A stretch of DNA of 64,000 nt from JANXLS01 sp038227045 (GTDB lineage: Bacteria > Planctomycetota > SZUA-567 > H5-PLA8): positions 62,001-126,000 of the forward strand of contig JBBRQD010000004.1 of the NCBI GenBank assembly GCA_038227045.1. Direction: 5' to 3'. Shown here piece after piece: positions 1-8,152 of this stretch (positions are counted from its first letter, which is position 1; each line of letters begins with the position of its first letter). The position numbers and the translations under genes were made by a program. The notes under the pieces were generated by a model. The model was not told the origin of the DNA and searched no databases. It saw nothing but the letters and a program-made list of their open reading frames with translations.

Positions 1-2
1 TC

Positions 3-488
3 AATCTGCTGATGCTGCCCAACCAGCCGGAACTGCATTTCGCGTGCATCGAAAACATCTGCAAGCTCAAGCCCTCCTGCGACCGCTACGGCATGCCGCT
101 GATGATCGAACCGCTGGTGATGCAGTCAAACGAGAAGAAGGGCGGCTACATGGTGGACGGCGATTTGGGCAAGATTCTGCCGCTGGTCCGGCAGGCGCGC
201 GAACTGGGCGCGGACATCATCAAAGCCGATCCGTGCGACGACGCGAGCCAGTATCACAAAGTCGTCGAAGCGGCCGGCGTGCCGGTGCTGCCGCGCGGCG
301 GCGGACGCGCGCCCGACCGAGAGATTTTTCAACGCACCGTCGAACTGATCAAGCAAGGTTCGAGCGGCATCGTCTACGGGCGAAACGTGATTCAGCACCC
401 GAATCCGAAAGGCATGACGGAGGCGTTTATGGCGATTGTTCACAAAGGAGCAAGCGTGGAAGAGGCGCTGAAAATTGTCGGCGCATAG
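3..488 (+). CDS. Class I aldolase, DhnA/LsrF type (C-terminal part)
   Basis: The reading frame is already open at the left edge, so the N-terminus lies outside the window. The visible 160 or so residues are the second half of a TIM barrel of the DhnA/DeoC class I fructose-bisphosphate aldolase family. The segment A-D-I-I-K-A-D-P carries the lysine expected to form the Schiff base with the substrate. It is followed by a phosphate-binding glycine strand (PVLPRGGGRA) and the closing GIVYGRNVIQHPNP strand typical of LsrF-like aldolases. The exact sugar-phosphate substrate cannot be told. The Gfo/Idh dehydrogenase starts 22 bases downstream on the same strand, suggesting a small carbohydrate operon. 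Confidence 0.8.
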   Translation, partial: NLLMLPNQPELHFACIENICKLKPSCDRYGMPLMIEPLVMQSNEKKGGYMVDGDLGKILPLVRQARELGADIIKADPCDDASQYHKVVEAAGVPVLPRGGGRAPDREIFQRTVELIKQGSSGIVYGRNVIQHPNPKGMTEAFMAIVHKGASVEEALKIVGA

Positions 489-510
489 GGGCTATTTCTA
501 GGGAATCTCA

Positions 511-1665
511 ATGAAAATCATTCGTTTTGGTATCATCGGTTGCGGCCTCATGGGCCGCGAGTTTGCTTCGGCGGCGGCGCGCTGGTGCCATCTGCTCGAC
601 TTGGACGTGCGCCCGGAGATTGTTGCGATCTGCGATAAGAATGCGGAACTTTTTGGCTGGTACAAGAAGAACTTTCCGTCGAGTCAGTTTTACACCGGAG
701 AGCACAAGGAACTGCTGGCGCGCGCCGATGTTGACGCGGTGTATTGCGCCGTGCCGCACAATCTTCACGGGGAGATTTACGAGGACATCATCGCTGCGGG
801 CAAGCATCTGCTCGGCGAGAAGCCTTTTGGAATTGACAAGGCGGCGAACGAACGGGTACTCGCCGCGATTAAAAAACACCCGAATGTGTTCGTGCGCTGT
901 TCGTCGGAATTTCCGTTTTATCCGGCGGTGCAGCGGATCGTGGCCGCCGCGCGCGCGAAGAAGTTCGGCACGATTCTCGACGTCGAAACCGGTTTCCATC
1001 ATTCGTCGGACCTCGACCCGAACAAGCCGATCAACTGGAAGCGCATGATTCGCTTCAACGGCGAATACGGCTGCATGGGCGACCTGGGCATGCACACGCT
1101 GCACGCGCCGCTGCGCCTGGGCTGGATTCCGCAGGACGTGCGCGCGATGCTGGTGAAAGTCGTTAAGGAACGCCCCGGCAAAGACGGCAAAATGGAACCG
1201 TGCGAAACGTGGGACAACGCGATTCTGCAATGCCGTGCGAAAGACACGCTGAGCGCCGGCGACGGCGGCATTTTTCCGCTGACAATCACGACCAAGCGCA
1301 TCTCGCCCGGCGACACGGACAACTGGTTCCTGAAAGTGCGGGGCACGCGGCTGTCGATGGAGTACTCGACGAAGGAACCGAAGACGATGCGCTGGATGGA
1401 GTACACGCCCGGCGGCGAGCAGGCCTGGAAAAGCGAGGAGATCGGCTACAACCCGCCGTTCAAAACGATCACGGGACACATCTTCGAATTCGGTTTCACC
1501 GACGCGATTTTGCAGATGTGGGCGGCGTTCTGCGTGGAACTGAGCGGCGGTGCGAAGGCCGTGCCGTTCGGTTGTGTGACGCCGGAGGAAACGGTGATCA
1601 GCCACAAGCTGTTTACGGCGGCGCTGGAGTCGCAGAGGGAGAATAAGGTCGTGGTGCTGGAATGA
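511..1665 (+). CDS. Gfo/Idh/MocA family NAD(P)-dependent oxidoreductase
   Basis: A 384-residue cytoplasmic dehydrogenase-like protein. The N-terminal Rossmann fold shows G10-x-G12-x-x-G15 for nucleotide binding, and the family E-K-P motif (GEKPFGID) is near residue 107. The C-terminal half has the alpha/beta substrate domain with a D-L-G-M-H motif that supplies the usual catalytic Asp and His. Family members oxidise or reduce sugars, inositols or their amino derivatives; the substrate is not evident. The ATG is preceded by a GGAAT ribosome binding site. It follows the aldolase closely and probably shares its transcript. Confidence 0.9.
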   Translation: MKIIRFGIIGCGLMGREFASAAARWCHLLDLDVRPEIVAICDKNAELFGWYKKNFPSSQFYTGEHKELLARADVDAVYCAVPHNLHGEIYEDIIAAGKHLLGEKPFGIDKAANERVLAAIKKHPNVFVRCSSEFPFYPAVQRIVAAARAKKFGTILDVETGFHHSSDLDPNKPINWKRMIRFNGEYGCMGDLGMHTLHAPLRLGWIPQDVRAMLVKVVKERPGKDGKMEPCETWDNAILQCRAKDTLSAGDGGIFPLTITTKRISPGDTDNWFLKVRGTRLSMEYSTKEPKTMRWMEYTPGGEQAWKSEEIGYNPPFKTITGHIFEFGFTDAILQMWAAFCVELSGGAKAVPFGCVTPEETVISHKLFTAALESQRENKVVVLE

Positions 1666-1695
1666 AAAGTCAGGCGGTCCAAGGAATTATGATTC

Positions 1696-2154
1696 ATGCC
1701 AGCTAACGCACGGTTATTCCTTGATGCGTGCTGCATCGTGCGTCAATTCGACGACCAGAGCCAAACGCGAATTCATTTTGAGACCGAAGCGGTCGCAAGT
1801 ATCATGAATTGGGTTCGAAATGGCGAATTGGCCTGTATCGGCAGCGAGGCGCTGAGATTTGAGTTGGAACAAAACAAGAGCATCATGCAACGCGAAACAG
1901 TGCTGTTATTGTTCGACACTTTCTGTCAATTCCGCGATGCAACGGCAGAGGATTTTACCAGAGCCGGGGAGTTTCAGTCGCTTGGATTTAAAGCATTTGA
2001 TGCGCTTCATCTGGCCGTTGCGGAAAGCTCCAAATGCGACGTCTTTCTGACGACTGACGACAGGCTGTTAAAGGGAGCACAACGATGGAAAAGAAAACTA
2101 AACGTCGCGGTGAAGAATCCTTACGACTGGGTGTTGCAAAGACTAACCCGGTGA
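1696..2154 (+). CDS. PIN-domain ribonuclease-like protein (VapC-like)
   Basis: A 152-residue single PIN domain. The acidic residues expected to hold Mg2+ are visible: Asp10 in LFLDACC, an Asp in the F-D-A-L-H-L-A-V-A-E helix, and Asp in T-T-D-D-R-L-L. The C-terminus ends in an N-P-x-x-W box common in this subgroup. PIN proteins of this size are usually RNase toxins of VapBC-type pairs. An AAGGAA Shine-Dalgarno precedes the ATG. The next gene overlaps its last 70 bases in another frame, so the two are probably translationally coupled. Toxin-first order is not the usual vapBC order. Activity is inferred from the family. Confidence 0.82.
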   Translation: MPANARLFLDACCIVRQFDDQSQTRIHFETEAVASIMNWVRNGELACIGSEALRFELEQNKSIMQRETVLLLFDTFCQFRDATAEDFTRAGEFQSLGFKAFDALHLAVAESSKCDVFLTTDDRLLKGAQRWKRKLNVAVKNPYDWVLQRLTR

Positions 2155-2372
2155 TGGTGCCGCCAGAAAGGTTGGCTGAGATTAATTCTCGCGGGCTGAA
2201 GATCTTGATGGGCGAACTTGGACCAGAGGATTTCATCCTCTTTATGGCGCAGAATTTTTCTGGGAAAGGCGATTATTCGCGCGACCGGCACAAACTGCTT
2301 CCCAAAATGACGCTCGCCGAACTTGCGACGGAGATGGAAACACGTCGAACGAACGCAGCGAGACGTTCGTAA
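2085..2372 (+). CDS. Small partner protein of the PIN gene, possible antitoxin
   Basis: A 95-residue charged protein that I do not place in a named family. It begins inside the PIN gene (70-base overlap, different frame) with a good AGGGAG Shine-Dalgarno eight bases before its ATG. The strong site plus the conserved-looking body (PPERLAEINSRG, GDYSRDRHKLLP, a C-terminal helix) argue that it is a real gene rather than a shadow of the PIN end. No ribbon-helix-helix, AbrB or Phd signature is obvious. The role as antitoxin is inferred only from size and linkage. Confidence 0.65.
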   Translation: MEKKTKRRGEESLRLGVAKTNPVMVPPERLAEINSRGLKILMGELGPEDFILFMAQNFSGKGDYSRDRHKLLPKMTLAELATEMETRRTNAARRS

Positions 2373-2405
2373 GAATCTAAAATCTCCCGATGATCGGCGC
2401 GCGTG

Positions 2406-3020
2406 ATGAAAATTCGCTTCCGCTTTTCTCTTCGCACGCTGCTGCTGGCGACTTTATTCGCCGGCAGCGTGATGCTGTGTTGGAGTGTTCGCGAGCCTTG
2501 GGGGTTTAAGAAATGCGCTTCGAGATTCTCTGCCCTCGAAGGATCGCGAGACGTATCTTTCCTAAATTCGCTTTTATCCCTTGGCCGAGATAAAGAACCG
2601 TTGCAGCAAGGCGGTGATCCAAGAATAGGTATAATAATCATAAGCGCGGACGCCGATTCCCCGAAATATATAGGTAGAATTGACGACCGCTATAGATTGA
2701 ATTTTGAAAGCAAGAAAAACGCGATAGTCTGGTACGATGAGCGATTGCAATTTGATGTGTACATAATGACAGCTTCCGGGAATCAGATTAGTCTTCCAAT
2801 CGCGATTTCAAACGATGGCCAGTATATCGCGTTTGCGCTTGACAAAGAGGTGCTCGGAATCTGGACCCGCCGCCATCAGAATCTCGCATTGTGGGGCATT
2901 TACGAACAACCGGAAAGTTGGCTTGTCGTAGGGATGTTCGGTTTACTCCTCTGGAGTTGCGTTGAAGAAATCACAAAAGATGTATTGGAACTTGCTGTGA
3001 AGCGCCGTAAAAATCAGTGA
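2406..3020 (+). CDS. Membrane protein of the FRFSLRTLLLA family, short member
   Basis: A roughly 204-residue protein of unknown function. The N-terminus is a basic segment followed by the phrase RFRFSLRTLLLATL, then a transmembrane helix ending near residue 28 and a W-S-V-R-E-P-W box. Near the C-terminus there is a GIWTRRHQN box and a second hydrophobic helix (WLVVGMFGLLLWS). The same start and end modules occur in the 488-residue protein at 35056-36522, so the two are paralogues with very different middle parts; this one looks internally shortened. A GTG lies directly before the chosen ATG. The middle of the gene is more A+T-rich than its neighbours. Confidence 0.75.
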   Translation: MKIRFRFSLRTLLLATLFAGSVMLCWSVREPWGFKKCASRFSALEGSRDVSFLNSLLSLGRDKEPLQQGGDPRIGIIIISADADSPKYIGRIDDRYRLNFESKKNAIVWYDERLQFDVYIMTASGNQISLPIAISNDGQYIAFALDKEVLGIWTRRHQNLALWGIYEQPESWLVVGMFGLLLWSCVEEITKDVLELAVKRRKNQ

Positions 3021-3065
3021 TACCCTTTTTCATTTTTCATCGCTATTTTGGGAGACCCGCACACC

Positions 3066-4112
3066 ATGTCCGTGATCAAGCTTGGCAAGGCTCAGTTTCG
3101 TTTTTCTGTCGGCCCCTGGAATCTGCATCCTGGCGCGGACCCGTTTGGGCCTCCTGTGCGCGAGGAGTTTTCGTGGCAGAAGAAACTGGAGATCTTTAAG
3201 AAGATCGGTTTCGATGCGATTCAATTTCACGATGACGATGTGTGTTCCGCGGAGTTGAATCCGGCGGAGACTTCGGCGCGCGTGAAGGCCATGCGCAAGG
3301 AGCTCAAGGACCAGGGATTGGCCGCGGAATTTGTTGCGCCGCGCATGTGGGAGCATCCCAATACCATTGACGGCGGTTGGACGGCCAACGATGCGAAGAT
3401 GCGCAAGTATGCGACCGACCGGTCGAAGCGTTCGATCGATATCGCGCTTGAACTGGGCACCAAGAAAATCGTGTTGTGGCCGGCGCGCGAAGGGACTTAT
3501 ATCCGCGAGGCGAAAGATCCGTTTGAGAGCTACAAACGCTATCGCGATTATTTGAATGCGTTGTTGAATCACGACAAGTCGATTGTGATTCTCGGCGAGA
3601 TGAAGCCCAACGAGCCGATGGATGCAATGTACATGCCCTCGCCCGGCCACTTCCTCGCGATGGGCGCGACGACCGTCGATCCCACGCGCGTCGGCATTTT
3701 GATTGAATCGGCGCATTCGATGCTTTTGGGCGTCGATCCGTCGGACGACATGGCGCTGTGCATGGCGCTCGGGAAATTGTGGGGCGTGCATCTCAACGAT
3801 CAGGACGGCTTGAAGTACGACCAGGACAAATCGTTTGGCGCGGTGAATCTGCGGCGCGCGTTCAACCAGGTCTGGGTTCTGGCGCGCGGCGGCTTCGGCG
3901 CGAAGGGCGAATACGTGGGGCTCGACGTGAAGGCCATGCGCACGCAGAAGCAGGAGGGGTCCATGCGCCATCTGTCGAATTCGCTGCAGATTTTCAAAGA
4001 CCTGTGCGAAAAGGTTCAGCGCATCGACGAGAAGAAGGTTGCCGCGTTCCGCGACGCTCGCGATTACGAGGCGCTGGAACTTTACGTCGTTCAATTGTTG
4101 TTGGGGAAGTAA
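3066..4112 (+). CDS. Xylose isomerase-like TIM barrel sugar isomerase/epimerase
   Basis: A 348-residue TIM barrel of the xylose isomerase / AP endonuclease 2 superfamily. Visible metal-site candidates are Glu in LGEMKPNEP, the E-x-x-H of LIESAHSML, and the H-L-N-D-Q-D strand with a following D-Q-D. These match the Glu/His/Asp set of the xylose and rhamnose isomerase group, which interconverts aldoses and ketoses with two divalent metals. An upstream TTG at 3048 is in frame, but it overlaps the GGGAG Shine-Dalgarno that serves the ATG at 3066, so the ATG is preferred. Substrate not determined. Confidence 0.85.
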   Translation: MSVIKLGKAQFRFSVGPWNLHPGADPFGPPVREEFSWQKKLEIFKKIGFDAIQFHDDDVCSAELNPAETSARVKAMRKELKDQGLAAEFVAPRMWEHPNTIDGGWTANDAKMRKYATDRSKRSIDIALELGTKKIVLWPAREGTYIREAKDPFESYKRYRDYLNALLNHDKSIVILGEMKPNEPMDAMYMPSPGHFLAMGATTVDPTRVGILIESAHSMLLGVDPSDDMALCMALGKLWGVHLNDQDGLKYDQDKSFGAVNLRRAFNQVWVLARGGFGAKGEYVGLDVKAMRTQKQEGSMRHLSNSLQIFKDLCEKVQRIDEKKVAAFRDARDYEALELYVVQLLLGK

Positions 4113-4118
4113 ACGGCG

Positions 4119-4157
4119 GTTTCAGGTTTCAGGTTCCAGGTTTCAAGTTTCAGGTTT
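4119..4157 (+). repeat. GTTTCAG heptamer tandem repeat
   Basis: About five copies of a 7-base unit GTTTCAG with variants GTTCCAG and GTTTCAA lie between two convergent genes. The array runs over the stop codon of dtd (4150-4152) into its last codon. A related, partly inverted copy sits at 24951-25012. Confidence 0.8.
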
Positions 4158-4629
4158 TTGGCTGGGGGTCGACGTTGGCCCCTGGTTTTTTTGAGTCGAT
4201 CATTAGAGTAACCGGGCCTTCGTTGATTAATTCAACTCGCATTTTTGCTGCGAAGCGGCCTTCGGCGATTTTGATGGCTGTCGATAATCGCAGTTGCTTG
4301 ATCCATTCTTCGAAAAAAGGCCTGGCTTGAATGCCGGGCATGGCGGCTCCGAAGTCCGGGCGCGTGCCTTTGTTTAATTCGCCATAGAGCGTGAATTGCG
4401 AGACGGCCAGCAGTTCGCCTTGAATGTCCTGAATCGACCGCCCCATTTTTCCCGCATCGTCCTCGAATATCCGCAGGCTCAATAGCTTCTTGATCAGCCA
4501 GTCGCCGTCGTCGCGCGTGTCGTCGCGGTGAATGCCGACGAATGCCAGAAGGCCCAATCCGATTGAGCCGGTTACTTCGCCGTCGACCGTGACCTGTGCC
4601 GATGACACGCGTTGAATCAGTGCGCGCAT
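4150..4629 (-). CDS. dtd: D-aminoacyl-tRNA deacylase
   Basis: A 159-residue enzyme that hydrolyses D-amino acids mischarged onto tRNA, including D-Tyr-tRNA. It begins MRALIQRVSSAQV, typical of the family. The two active-site motifs are present: S-Q-F-T-L-Y and N-E-G-P-V-T (family form N-x-G-P-V-T, the cis-Gly-Pro motif that gives chiral selection). The protein is about ten residues longer than usual; the extra C-terminus (KKPGANVDPQPKT) runs into an intergenic heptamer repeat, so the tail may have been extended by repeat insertion. Convergent with the preceding isomerase-like gene. Confidence 0.96.
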   Translation of the reverse strand: MRALIQRVSSAQVTVDGEVTGSIGLGLLAFVGIHRDDTRDDGDWLIKKLLSLRIFEDDAGKMGRSIQDIQGELLAVSQFTLYGELNKGTRPDFGAAMPGIQARPFFEEWIKQLRLSTAIKIAEGRFAAKMRVELINEGPVTLMIDSKKPGANVDPQPKT

Positions 4630-4743
4630 AAAATTATTCCAAAATCCGCAGTGAAGGTTTCATCTTGAACGTCGAATGTTCAAGGTTATCGCGGTGACGA
4701 ATCGGTGCGCTGCAATTTTTGGAAAATTGGTTATGATGGCATC

Positions 4744-5895
4744 ATGAGTACTGAAATTCGCTGGATTGCTCTTTTGGCTATTCTGGGCTTCTTTGCCTCG
4801 TTCATGTTATGGGGCCGTCCGCGCCCTGAAGTCACTTCGCCCACAACTCCGGCGCAGACTCTTTCGACGCCATCGACTGCCGCGCAAACTTCTCCTTTGG
4901 TATCGAGCAACGTGCAGACAGTTGATGTCAGTCTTATTCATGGCCCGACGCGCTTGAAGTTCGTTCCCGATTCGGTGGATCTGGGCAGCGTGCCGGTGAG
5001 CGAAAGCCGGAAGACGGACGTGCGCGTCGAAAATCCCACGGACAAGGCGATCACGATTCGCGAACTGCGGGGCTCGTGCGGGTGCCTGCAGATGACAGCC
5101 GAATCGACGGAAATTGCTCCGGGGGGCTCGACCACGCTGCACCTCCATTTCACGAGCATTGCCGGGAACAAGAAGAACCTTGTTTATGCGACGTTCAAAA
5201 CCGACGAAAAGGGCAATCCGATGGTGAGTGTCGATGTTCACGCGACAGTAAAGGAAGAGATCGTTGTCGAGCCGAATCCGGTGAAATTCGATTTGCTAAA
5301 AAAGAATACAGCTCGAACGCAGGAAATTCAGGTGCGCAGCACGGATGGAAAAGCCTTCGAGATCAAGTCGATTACGGGATCCCACCCCGAATTCAGCTAT
5401 AAATGGGAGCCGCTCAGCGGCAAGAACAGCAGCATTTACGTGGTCTACGTCACACTGAACAGCGACAAAGGCGGGACGGTTTCGGACGGCGCCGCGATCA
5501 TTACGGATCGGGCGGTTGGTGGAACCGTGACGCTCAATGTTTCCGGAACGATTGAGTTCGATCTCGCGTGCGAACCGGCCGTTGTCTCGACAACCATGGA
5601 CGACGCGAAAATGGTGGCGGCATTCAGCGTCGTGGCCAAACGCAAGACGCCTGGACGTCTTGAAATCCTGGGAGTCACCGAAGGGTCGCGCTCCCCGATG
5701 CCGCTCGAATTTGTCGTCGACCGGCTTGGTGAAGATTCGGTTCGTTTGTCGGTCAAGTTCAAGACGGCTTTTACAGGCCGACCGCCGTTCGGCCGCTTGC
5801 AGATCAAAACGAATGTCGAGGAGGCGGATTTTATCGTGCCCTATAACATCCGGGGCGGAGCGAAACTGCCGGGCCCGATGCTTAAAAAGAATTAA
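4744..5895 (+). CDS. Membrane-anchored DUF1573 protein
   Basis: A 383-residue protein with an N-terminal transmembrane anchor (about residues 6-22) and a Pro/Thr/Ser linker. A DUF1573 immunoglobulin-like domain at roughly residues 75-170 contains the typical phrases DLGSVPVSE and GSCGCLQM with its C-G-C pair. Two further beta-rich repeats follow. The body should be outside the cytoplasmic membrane. DUF1573 proteins are common in Planctomycetota and Bacteroidota, with unknown biochemical role. A longer GTG start at 4705 is possible, but the ATG at 4744 puts the anchor at the terminus. The stop overlaps the next start by one base (TAATG). Confidence 0.88.
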   Translation: MSTEIRWIALLAILGFFASFMLWGRPRPEVTSPTTPAQTLSTPSTAAQTSPLVSSNVQTVDVSLIHGPTRLKFVPDSVDLGSVPVSESRKTDVRVENPTDKAITIRELRGSCGCLQMTAESTEIAPGGSTTLHLHFTSIAGNKKNLVYATFKTDEKGNPMVSVDVHATVKEEIVVEPNPVKFDLLKKNTARTQEIQVRSTDGKAFEIKSITGSHPEFSYKWEPLSGKNSSIYVVYVTLNSDKGGTVSDGAAIITDRAVGGTVTLNVSGTIEFDLACEPAVVSTTMDDAKMVAAFSVVAKRKTPGRLEILGVTEGSRSPMPLEFVVDRLGEDSVRLSVKFKTAFTGRPPFGRLQIKTNVEEADFIVPYNIRGGAKLPGPMLKKN

Positions 5896-6419
5896 TGCGA
5901 AAAAAGAGCAAACCCAGTTCCTTCCGCGCCGAACTACTTCAGGTGGCGCTCATCGTCGGTTTGTCCGCCGCGCTGGGCCTTGCCGTCAACGCTTTTTCGG
6001 CGAACCCGCTGCACATTCTTTTGGACAATATCCCCGTCGAGGCGCCTGGGCCGCGGGCGGAAATACCAAACGCCGTGCCGCACCGCATATCGATTGCCGA
6101 ATTAATGCAGGCACGCAAAGTCACTCCTGAATTGGTGCGCGTCTTGGACGTGCGCAGCCAGGCGCAGTACGACGCCGGGCACGTACCGGATGCGATCCAT
6201 GCGACGCTCGAAGCGATTTTGAAATCCCGCGTGGAGATCGACAGTTCGCTTGCCGGCGCAACGCTGATCGTAGCGATGTGCGACGGCGACGACTGTCCCA
6301 AAGCGGAAAGCGCGGCGGACGCTCTGACGAAACTCGGTTACAAAAATGTGCGCGTACTGACGGGCGGCTGGGACGGCTACAGTCACTCCGGCAATCCCAT
6401 CGAGGGGACGCGCCACTGA
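5895..6419 (+). CDS. Membrane-anchored rhodanese-like protein
   Basis: A 174-residue protein with an N-terminal helix (about residues 14-34) and a single rhodanese domain. The domain shows the VRVLDVRS-x-x-x-Y-D-x-G-H-V-P-D-A strand and a persulfide-carrying Cys129 in the loop C-D-G-D-D-C-P. A second cysteine, Cys134, sits where many rhodaneses have Arg, and the closing L-T-G-G-W motif follows. It is likely extracytoplasmic sulfur or redox chemistry. It overlaps the DUF1573 gene upstream and the MauE/DoxX gene downstream (TGATG), so the three are almost certainly one translationally coupled operon. Confidence 0.9.
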   Translation: MRKKSKPSSFRAELLQVALIVGLSAALGLAVNAFSANPLHILLDNIPVEAPGPRAEIPNAVPHRISIAELMQARKVTPELVRVLDVRSQAQYDAGHVPDAIHATLEAILKSRVEIDSSLAGATLIVAMCDGDDCPKAESAADALTKLGYKNVRVLTGGWDGYSHSGNPIEGTRH

Positions 6420-6871
6420 TGGCCAAAAAGAAAAACGGCCGTTTTGGATTTTACGTTGTCATTGCCGCGCGCCTGTTGCTGGGCGGATTGCTGGTCTACG
6501 CCGGTTATAACAAACTGCTGGACGTGCCGAAATTCGCCGAGGACATTGCCCATTTCCGGCTGCTGCCTTCGCCACTCAATCGGGCGCTGGCGATTGTCCT
6601 GCCGTGGAATGAATTCGTCGTCGGATGCCTGTTGATACTGGGCATCTGGAGCCGCGCCGCGGCACTCGCATCGCTGCTCTTTTTCACGGTCTTCGCCATT
6701 GCGGTGACGTCGGCGATTGCGCGCAATCTGAACATCGAGTGCGGCTGCCTGGGTAACGCGGACGCGTCGAAAGTTGGATTGGCGACGCTGGGGAAGGACG
6801 CGGTCGGACTGGCTCTGGCCGGGTTTGTGTACTTCGCGTCCGTTCCGGCGAAAGCTTCAAAAGCGAAGTGA
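6419..6871 (+). CDS. MauE/DoxX family membrane protein
   Basis: A 150-residue four-helix membrane protein of the DoxX/MauE superfamily. The first helix carries the A-A-R-L-L-L-G phrase and is followed by Y-A-G-Y-N-K-L, typical of the family. A loop motif E-C-G-C-L-G between helices 3 and 4 carries the Cys pair common in MauE-type proteins, which are thought to pass electrons for disulfide or sulfur redox reactions. The ATG overlaps the stop of the rhodanese gene, and with DUF1573 it forms a three-gene cassette. Confidence 0.88.
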   Translation: MAKKKNGRFGFYVVIAARLLLGGLLVYAGYNKLLDVPKFAEDIAHFRLLPSPLNRALAIVLPWNEFVVGCLLILGIWSRAAALASLLFFTVFAIAVTSAIARNLNIECGCLGNADASKVGLATLGKDAVGLALAGFVYFASVPAKASKAK

Positions 6872-6944
6872 ATGATTCGGGGAGCGCGAAACCCTCAACG
6901 AAATATCACCACAGAGACACTGAGAACACAGCGCAGGAAATAAA

Positions 6945-6969
6945 GCAGCGCGTTTACTCAACGCGCTGC
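6945..6969. terminator. Hairpin between convergent genes
   Basis: A perfect 10-bp stem (GCAGCGCGTT with its complement, loop TACTC) lies between the MauE/DoxX gene (+) and mdh (-). It probably ends transcription from both sides, although no long T-run follows. Just upstream, at about 6908-6931, is a CACAGAGACACTGAGAACAC string that belongs to a repeated intergenic family in this window. Confidence 0.65.
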
Positions 6970-7000
6970 CACCCGATCTCTGATTTTCCACTTCCCGTTT

Positions 7001-7990
7001 CTACTTGATCAACTCCGCGACGTCGTTCCGCTCGGCGAGCAGTTCGTCGGTCGTGATCTTGACTTTTGATTTCGCGAATTCGTCCAGCTCGAAACCGCCA
7101 ATCACTTCGCACGACGTTCCGGTGCTCTTGATCGGGAAACCGAATTGGAGTCCTTCGGGGATGCCGTACTCGCCTTTGCTGGCCACGGCGAGCGCCGCGT
7201 TATCGCCGGATGCGGTGGCCGTGTGGATGCTGACGACCGAATCGATCACCGCGTTCGCGGCCGATGCCGCCGATGAGGAACCGCGCGCTTTGATGACCGC
7301 CGCGCCGCGCTTCTGTACGGTCGAAACGAAATCGCCCTGCAACCAAGCGTGATCGGTAATGGCTTCGTAGCCCGGCTTGCCCGCGATGCGCGCGTTCTTC
7401 GCGTCGGGAAATTGCGTCGAGGAATGGTTGCCCCAGATGGCCACGTTCTTGACGTCGTTGACGGTCACGCCGGCCTTTTTGGCGAGTTGCGTCACGGCGC
7501 GATTGCGGTCGAGGCGCGTCATGGCAAACCAGCGGTCGGCGGGCACGTCGCGTCCGTTGCTGCGCGCGATCAGGCAGTTGGTGTTGCACGGATTGCCGAC
7601 GACCAGCACGCGAATATCTTTGGCGGCGTGCGCAGCGATGGCCTTTCCCTGCGGGCGGAAGATACCGCCATTCTTTTCCAGCAGATCGCGGCGTTCCATG
7701 CCGTCTTTGCGCGGCATCGCGCCGACGAGCAGCGCCCAGGACGTGCCGTCGAAGGCCGTTTTCAGGTCGCTCGTCGGAACCAATCCGGCGAGCAGCGGAA
7801 ACGCGCAGTCGTCCAATTCCATGCAGACGCCATTCAGCGCGCCCAGCGCGGGCTCGACTTCCAGCAGCCGCAGCACAACCGGCTGATCGGGTCCGAGCAA
7901 ATGGCCGGATGCGATGCGAAACAAGAGCGAATAACCGATCTGGCCGGCTGCGCCAGTGACGGTGACGTGAACGGGTTGTTTGTGGCTCAT
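7001..7990 (-). CDS. mdh: Malate dehydrogenase (NAD-dependent)
   Basis: A 329-residue cytoplasmic enzyme that interconverts malate and oxaloacetate in the TCA cycle. It is of the type 2 dimeric class: N-terminal T-G-A-A-G-Q-I-G-Y nucleotide-binding loop, M-P-R-K-D-G-M-E-R substrate loop, N-P-C-N-T-N strand, R-L-D-R-N-R with the catalytic Asp and Arg, and the active-site His in I-W-G-N-H-S-S-T. The ATG at 7990 has a strong GAGGAGG Shine-Dalgarno; longer upstream reading lacks one. It appears monocistronic and is convergent with the redox cassette. Confidence 0.96.
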   Translation of the reverse strand: MSHKQPVHVTVTGAAGQIGYSLLFRIASGHLLGPDQPVVLRLLEVEPALGALNGVCMELDDCAFPLLAGLVPTSDLKTAFDGTSWALLVGAMPRKDGMERRDLLEKNGGIFRPQGKAIAAHAAKDIRVLVVGNPCNTNCLIARSNGRDVPADRWFAMTRLDRNRAVTQLAKKAGVTVNDVKNVAIWGNHSSTQFPDAKNARIAGKPGYEAITDHAWLQGDFVSTVQKRGAAVIKARGSSSAASAANAVIDSVVSIHTATASGDNAALAVASKGEYGIPEGLQFGFPIKSTGTSCEVIGGFELDEFAKSKVKITTDELLAERNDVAELIK

Positions 7991-8152
7991 AGCGGTACGC
8001 CTCCTCGAAGAAAGAATGTGTTGTCGAACGGCAGCAGGATAACAGATTTTAGAAAGGGAGGCAATGGACGGCGTTTCAAGGCGCAATTCTCAATTCCAAA
8101 ATGCCCGTTTACAGTGTATGGTTTTCTCTTTCACTCTCCGAGAAACTTCGAC

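Noticed and set aside
3030..4094. 354-residue minus-strand open frame over the isomerase-like gene
   Set aside because: Shadow frame of a GC-rich gene; the plus strand has the TIM-barrel metal motifs.
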